Below are positions 58,492-64,000 of a stretch of 64,000 nucleotides of DNA, piece by piece. The notes below the pieces were generated by a model. That model was not told the origin of the DNA. It saw only the letters and a list, made by a program, of their open reading frames with translations, and did not search any database. Origin of the DNA: Bicyclus anynana (lineage: Eukaryota > Arthropoda > Insecta > Lepidoptera > Nymphalidae); assembly GCF_947172395.1 (NCBI RefSeq), contig NC_069090.1, positions 15,148,962 through 15,212,961 of the forward strand, in the 5' to 3' direction. Numbering within the stretch: position 1 is the stretch's first letter; each line of letters opens with the position of its first letter. The translations under genes and the position numbers were made by a program.

Positions 58492-59075
58492 TATAGCTAT
58501 CCATCAGTGAAAGTTTCTAAAATAGGTTCTACATATAAGTTCACTATTTGTTTTTTTTTAAGATCAAATCCCACTCCTACTACTTATATTATAAGTTTCA
58601 TTTTTGGTAATGTTTTTTGACTACAATATCAGCTGGTCACAGTACGGTAATTCACCATTTGAGTCATAGCTTACAAAAATACCCGTTTACAAACTTTGTC
58701 ACACCATTCAGTTAGTTCAACCTTTTAATTGACTTGAACAAAACGAAACCACAGTTGTAGAAAATTTAATTAGGTAAGTAAGTAGGTAAAAAGCTATAAT
58801 TTATTTTAGCATTAGCAAAAGTCCCGTTTACCATCAAAATATTTGAATGGAAAAACCTAATGACTTTGCAATTGCACGTTGTAGAGTCAACATCTCCTGA
58901 GGATGCTCCGGTTTCGGGGTGAAACGTACGTAGAGAGTATTTTGGCGGACCTGGGTGACGTCGTCGCATGGGTTCGTCGACTTTTCGCGGATGATAGCAA
59001 AATAAATAAATCATTATATAATCTAATGAGTAATATTAATATTACCAATGTACCAGTACCTTAAAAATGAAATTT

Positions 59076-59254
59076 GTAGCCTCAATAGCTCAACGGTAAG
59101 AGCGGTTGGCCTCATCACCGAGGGGTGGTGGTTCGATCCCCGCCCGTTGGACTATTGTCGTACCCACTCCTAGTACAGTTTTTCCCGACTAGATGGAAGG
59201 AATGTTGGTCATATTAAGAAAAAAAATTTGGCAAATATTCTTTAAAAAAAAAAA
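59076..59254 (+). repeat. SINE-D copy, tRNA-derived
   Basis: It has a tRNA-like head (CCTCAATAGCTCAACGGTAA), a strong B box GGTTCGATCCC, then a short body (GGAATGTTGGTCAT...) and an A-rich end. The head could be mistaken for a tRNA gene, but the attached body and poly-A mark it as a SINE. Confidence 0.8.
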
Positions 59255-59316
59255 GTGACATGACCAGTATTTTACTCTAGCAACTGCCTATCTAAGTAGT
59301 AGTAGCATACGGAACA

Positions 59317-59571
59317 GTGACGTCATAGCCTAGCGGATATGACCTCTGCCTTCGATTCGGACGCTGTAGGTTCGAATCCGGTCCAGGGCATGCACCTCCA
59401 ACTTTTCAGTTGTGTGCATTTTAAGAAATGAAATATCACCTGTCTCAAACGGTGAAGGAAAACATGATGCATACCTGAGGTAACCTGCATACCTGAGATT
59501 TTTTTTAATTCTCTACGTGTGTGAAGTCTGCCAATCCGCATTTGCCCAGTGTCTACTCTGTCGTGTAGAAA
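59317..59571 (+). repeat. SINE-B copy running into the assembly gap
   Basis: It has a complete head, the B box GGTTCGAATCC and body up to GAAGTCTGCCAATCCGCA. It then breaks into GTCGTGTAGAAA, a SINE-A phrase, directly before the N run. The gap therefore probably hides a nested SINE-A. Confidence 0.78.
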
Positions 59572-59771
59572 NNNNNNNNNNNNNNNNNNNNNNNNNNNNN
59601 NNNNNNNNNNNNNNNNNNNNNNNNNNNNNNNNNNNNNNNNNNNNNNNNNNNNNNNNNNNNNNNNNNNNNNNNNNNNNNNNNNNNNNNNNNNNNNNNNNNN
59701 NNNNNNNNNNNNNNNNNNNNNNNNNNNNNNNNNNNNNNNNNNNNNNNNNNNNNNNNNNNNNNNNNNNNNNN
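59572..59771. other. Assembly gap (200 N)
   Basis: Exactly 200 undetermined bases lie between two SINE-B copies in the same orientation. The true length is unknown if 200 is a placeholder. Confidence 0.95.
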
Positions 59772-60018
59772 AGTCCAGTGGATATGACCTCACCTGCACC
59801 TACAACTTTTCAGTTGTGTGCATTTTAAGAATTTAAATATCACGTGTCTCAATCGTTGAAGGAAAACATCGTGAGGAAACCTGCATACCAGAGAATTTTC
59901 TTAATTATCTGTGTGTGAAGTCTGCCAATCTGCATTGGACCAGCGTGGTGGACTATCTCTCATTCTGAGAGGAGACTCGAGCTCAGCAGTGAGCCGAATA
60001 TGGGTTGATAACGATACT
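59772..60018 (+). repeat. SINE-B copy directly after the gap
   Basis: It begins AGTCCAGTGGATATGACCTC, lacks about 40 bp around the B box, and continues through ACATCGTGAGGAAACCTGCA to GGGTTGATAACGATAC. Confidence 0.78.
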
Positions 60019-60349
60019 ACCAAATGAAAATAAAACCTGATTTGAGTGATATACGTCATAGTAGACCAGTCATGTGGCGTGTCAATTAAATGACACTTAA
60101 TAAGGTTAGTCATCGCAACAACCATCAACACGTAGCTATGACATTGGTCAATTAAAATGATTAAATTTAAACAGATTTCATTTTGATTGCCACAAAGGAT
60201 AAATTTTGTTTGTGTTTTTTATTTTGTTCGCCCAGTACTGGGCATGAGGCTATCTACCTTACACGAGAGGAGATATGGAGTTAACACCCACCATGCTGCG
60301 CTGATACCGATAGGATGCGTTTGCCAGCAGGCCTTGGCTGATTATGTTC

Positions 60350-60631
60350 TTTTTTTATTCTTTACAAGTTAGCCTTTGATTACAATCTCATCTCATGGTA
60401 AGTGATGTTGCAATCTCAGATGGAAAAGGGCTAACTTGTTAGGAGGAGGATGAAAATCCAAATTGCTTGGCGGTACGTCTTTGTCGGTACGGTGGTAACT
60501 AGCCACAGCCGAAGCTTCCCACCAGCCAGACCTAGACCAATTAAGAAAATCTCAATCGGCCCAGCCGGGGATCGAACCCAGGACCTCAGTTTTGTAAATC
60601 CACCGCGCATACCACTGCGCCACGGAGGCCG
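60350..60631 (-). repeat. SINE-A copy (reverse), nearly full length
   Basis: The head lies at 60631 (GGCCTCCGTGGCGCAGTGGT on the minus strand) and the tail near 60350. About 30 bp of the AAACCGAAAGG segment is missing. Confidence 0.82.
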
Positions 60632-60670
60632 TGGGCACTGCCAACCCATCCCCCCCCCTCGCTATATATA

Positions 60671-60847
60671 GCAGACTTCACACATGCAGATAATTAAGAA
60701 CATTCTCTGGTATGCATGTTTCCTTTGTTTTTGAGACATGTGATATTTAAACTAAAAAATTGGAGTTGTGTATGCCCCGGACCGGATTCGAAAACATACC
60801 CTCCTAAATCAGAGGCAGAAGTTATATCCACTGGACGACCACAGCTC
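60671..60847 (-). repeat. SINE-B copy (reverse), 3'-truncated
   Basis: The head is at 60847 and the body extends to GCAGACTTCACACATGCAG at 60671. The tail is absent. Confidence 0.75.
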
Positions 60848-63800
60848 AAAATTGTAAACCTGCCCCAGGATTTGAACCTAGCACCTCGAGTCCCAAAGCC
60901 ACATAGGCTAACCATTTAACTAATAAAATGGTACCTATTAGAGCTTTCATAATATCAATTATCAATGTTAATGAAGTGAATTTAAAAGTATCTAAGTCAG
61001 TAGTTATATGAAGGTTAATGTAGCAATTAGGTATGCACGCAAAACTGTTGGAATATTGCAACAGCGGGGAAGTTGTGAAACCAACTAATAAAAAACCTAA
61101 AAAAAAACGCTTAACATTCATAGACACAGTTACTTGTTTCCCTGTTTTGTGACAGAGAGTAATATATTAAATAAAAACAGGCATTTGTGGAAGTTCATTA
61201 GGTATAATGAATGATTTCTTTTATTTTTACATCGTCCGAGAAGTAAAACAATGGGTATAATGAATGATTTTTTTACACCCAATCACATGGCCAAGTGCGG
61301 ATAAGCCCAGAAGGATTTTTAAGAATGTAATTTTTTTTTTAAATACCAACTGTTGAGTATCTCTCTGGCTCTTCTCAGCACAACCTGTCTTCCGAACTGG
61401 TGGTAGAGTCTTTACAAATAGTATAAATAATAACTTGTGTAGTATATGTCAACAACATAGGCTGTTAATAGAATAGTCTATAGATACAAGCCTCGGACAA
61501 GACTACTCTAACTAAGTAAATACAGTGTTCAACCCAGAGGAAGTAATTAACCGAGTGATCAACGAAAGTAACGCCTGCTTCTATTCAATGATCAACGAAT
61601 CATCAGAGAGTATGCAAACATCACAACTTGTAAACTAGGCCTACTTGAAATGAATGAATTTTGATTTGATTTGATTTATTTTACTATTATCCAAAAAAAC
61701 TGAGAATCAAAGCAGCAATGCCACACAAACCTAATAAATCTTTATGTATTGTTTAATAAATAAAACTGGAAAGCATTCAGAGGTGTCAACTTTACAATGT
61801 CTGTTTGCTCTGATCTATTAAACCACTCAACAGACTTTGATGTATATATTGCAGATAGACTCAGCCGGAGCATAATAAAAGCTTTGTTTTATCAAGATCA
61901 GATGTATCTTGTTTACGCAGACAGTTATGGGTGTCAACTAGTTTTAAAATAAATTTATGAAATAATTTTGATGTAAAAAAGGGAGTACATATTGATATAA
62001 TATAACAACAAAATTTTTTGTAGTCTACATATGCCTGATGAAAAGCAATGATGAGTCTAGAATGGCACACCCTTGCCTAGAAAGTGCCTATTCACTCTTG
62101 TCTTGATAGTGTTTAGATTGTAGATGGCAGGAAGCATAGATGCCAGATAATGTTTATAATGTATCTATAATCCTATAATCCTCATAATTGTGTCATAATA
62201 ATCCATAATTCATTACTTCCACTTGCAATAAAGTATAAAGCATAATCAGTAGGTCTTTGTAAAGTAACCTTCAGACTGCATACACAATTAGAGCAACATG
62301 AAAGACTATAATTGGCCGGGTCTTACATTCTAATTGAGCTAACGTAGCACCTTCTCACCAATTTTAATTTTTGAATTTTAAGCATCTATTGTGAATGATA
62401 ACTGTAAAAATTACTGTATAATGTATAATTACTGTGTCGTGAAAGTTTTCTACGTAGAGAGAGTGCACTTAAAATGTTATAACTTATATTATACAGCTTT
62501 TAGAAGTGGTTTTGGCTGCATGTATGATTTCAAAAGATTATTCATTAGGAACAAAGTTTTTTGTTTGAATTTTGAGACGTATTAATATTATTAGATAATG
62601 GTGATAATGATTGGTAAAAAAACTTCAAATTAAAGTTACGAGGGTTCCAAATGCATCTTGGTAGGAGCCCACAACAAACTGAGCCAGGGTTTATTTTTTT
62701 GTTTATCACAAACTTTACAAATTTATCTAGAACTAAGTAATTTATAGATTGTATAGGCTAGGCAGTATTATTGCATCTATAAATAACAGCAGGATCTTTA
62801 AAAATTTAGATCCTTATAAAGTAGTGAGTATCCAGTAAATAAATAAATAAATGGGGTTTTATTTTAAAACCCACTTTGGTATACATAAGTTATGAGTTTG
62901 ATATGTTTACAGTATGTCCCGCTGTTCGAAGTGTTGCCTGAGTAGACCTCCTCCAGCTGAATATCCAGTAGTATTTATATATATAAATACAAGTTTAGTT
63001 TGAAGTTGTCAGACCTTGATAACATTCATACACACAAAAAGGCTGTTTATCTAGGTGTTTGCTCTAGACAAATAACTTCAATGGTACAAATTCTTTAAAG
63101 ATCTTTTAGACGTCTTCTAGTGTATTAAAAAATTGTAAGATATTATATGTATCTTACAATTTTTAGTACACTAGGAGATGCCTGCAACTTCGTCTGCCCT
63201 TAGACCTCCATAATCTGTCTGTTTTACAAAATCCGTTCTTAGCAGACATCTACTAACTATTAACTAGCTGACTGCTAGTATAGCTTACACACACTTTGTA
63301 TAGCTTTGTATGTCAAGTAATTTTTGGGATAACATTATGATCTTTTGCATTTATTATGTACTTATAGAAGAAGATAGCAGACACCATGAGGTTTCACTTG
63401 CATAGTACCTGGTCTGGGGTATATGGGGATAAAATATAGCCTATCTTAGAGAGGGATGATGTAGGATTCTAATGGTGAAAGAATTTTTTAAATAGGTCCA
63501 GTAGTTTCAGATTATATTTAATGCAAACAAACAATCAAATCATTCCTCTTTGTAATATTTGTATAAATATATATTTCATTGTAAAAACTTTATATATTTT
63601 ACTTCAGTTTTGAGGTAATGGATGTGAGTCTAGGATTTCATGATTCGTAATCAATTAGATTCGATAATGGATCAACAATAAGACATTATTTGAAGATTTT
63701 CTTTTAAAAGTAATTTAGATGGTTAGATTAACCCTGCAGTGCAGACTACTTCAGTATTTTAGTCCAGTACGAACAATTTTTGGACCTAAATCCAAAAACT

Positions 63801-64000
63801 TTTTGTAGTCAACTAAAATACTAAAGTAGTCCAATACTTTAGTCTAAGTGATTTATTTCAATGTGAAATTAGCCATACGGGGTTTTAAAGGACACAAGCT
63901 ACAAATTATTTCCTTTTCAAATTACTACTAGGAAACAAAGTATGCATTTTCTGATAAGAATTTGCATATATTTAACATTGCTACATTAAGTGGGATTTGA
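60848..64000. other. AT-rich non-coding stretch
   Basis: No supported gene. At 61205-61290 GGTATAATGAATGATTT is repeated. At 61655-61680 GAATTTTGATTTGATTTGATT looks like a LINE tail. A reverse LINE 3'-UTR scrap lies at 62635-62695. Helitron-like scraps at 63180-63590 contain GGGGATAAAATATAGCCTAT. Near 63745-63850, AGTATTTTAGT and its complement are repeated. Confidence 0.45.
63117..63175. repeat. Near-perfect hairpin
   Basis: CTAGTGTATTAAAAAATTGT pairs with its complement (ACAATTTTTAGTACACTAG) around a loop of about 7 bases. It may be a very small MITE. Confidence 0.75.

Larger units (their letters stand above)
56712..59075. other. Non-coding stretch upstream of the visible TBC exons
   Basis: No exon recognised outside the repeats listed here. 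At 58080-58105 the phrase AGGGTTCCGTAGTCAA recurs, as at 1876-1890; it belongs to a widespread interspersed repeat. The remainder is AT-rich. Confidence 0.45.

Noticed and set aside
59081..59153. tRNA-like sequence with good A and B boxes
   Set aside because: It is followed by a SINE body and an A-rich tail, and fits a repeat head better than a functional tRNA gene.

Overview
The window looks like a lepidopteran (moth or butterfly) nuclear genome segment. It is AT-rich, has split genes with GT-AG introns, and is crowded with short tRNA-headed SINEs, Helitron-like fragments that end in CTAGT, RTE- and Jockey-type LINE remnants, and small palindromic MITEs of kinds typical of Lepidoptera. The order-level assignment is inference from repeat style and protein resemblance; no species can be named. 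One 200-base run of N (59572-59771) is an assembly gap.

Layout. Positions 1-9740 hold only repeats: a long foldback element at 29-357, LINE ends, a Helitron-like element and SINE copies. Positions 9748-12825 are a pogo/Tigger DNA transposon with TIRs, TA duplications and an uninterrupted 621-aa transposase ending in a PHD finger. Positions 14531-19276 are a structurally complete PIF/Harbinger transposon with two convergent spliced genes: a Myb/SANT-like DNA-binding protein (+) and a five-exon DDE transposase (-). Two identical 123-bp repeats lie outside it, about 0.8-0.95 kb from its ends. Positions 19300-26990 are repeats again, including a Helitron-like element carrying a G-rich minisatellite.

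Host genes. (1) 27003-27977 (+) is the last coding exon of an AA15 lytic polysaccharide monooxygenase with a C-terminal membrane anchor; its first exon was not found. (2) 29482-40604 (+) is a 12-exon gene for NAA25 (psidin), the auxiliary subunit of the NatB N-terminal acetyltransferase. I reconstructed it in one continuous frame of 908 aa. (3) 52244-56270 (-) is a partial RabGAP gene of the TBC1D10/whacked family, convergent with NAA25. Five exons covering nearly the whole TBC domain are visible; both ends are missing.

The most unusual host-gene feature is in NAA25. The 3' ends of two successive exons (7 and 8), with their splice donors, have been tandemly duplicated downstream. This gives 3 donors at 145-bp spacing and 5 donors at 89-bp spacing, inside a very GC-rich block of an otherwise AT-rich locus. 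The two intact-looking DNA transposons are the best candidates for recently active or little-described systems.

The rest (40632-52080 and 56280-64000) is AT-rich intron or intergenic DNA with SINEs, MITEs and Helitron-like copies. I see no bacterial, viral or CRISPR content and no convincing free-standing tRNA or rRNA gene.
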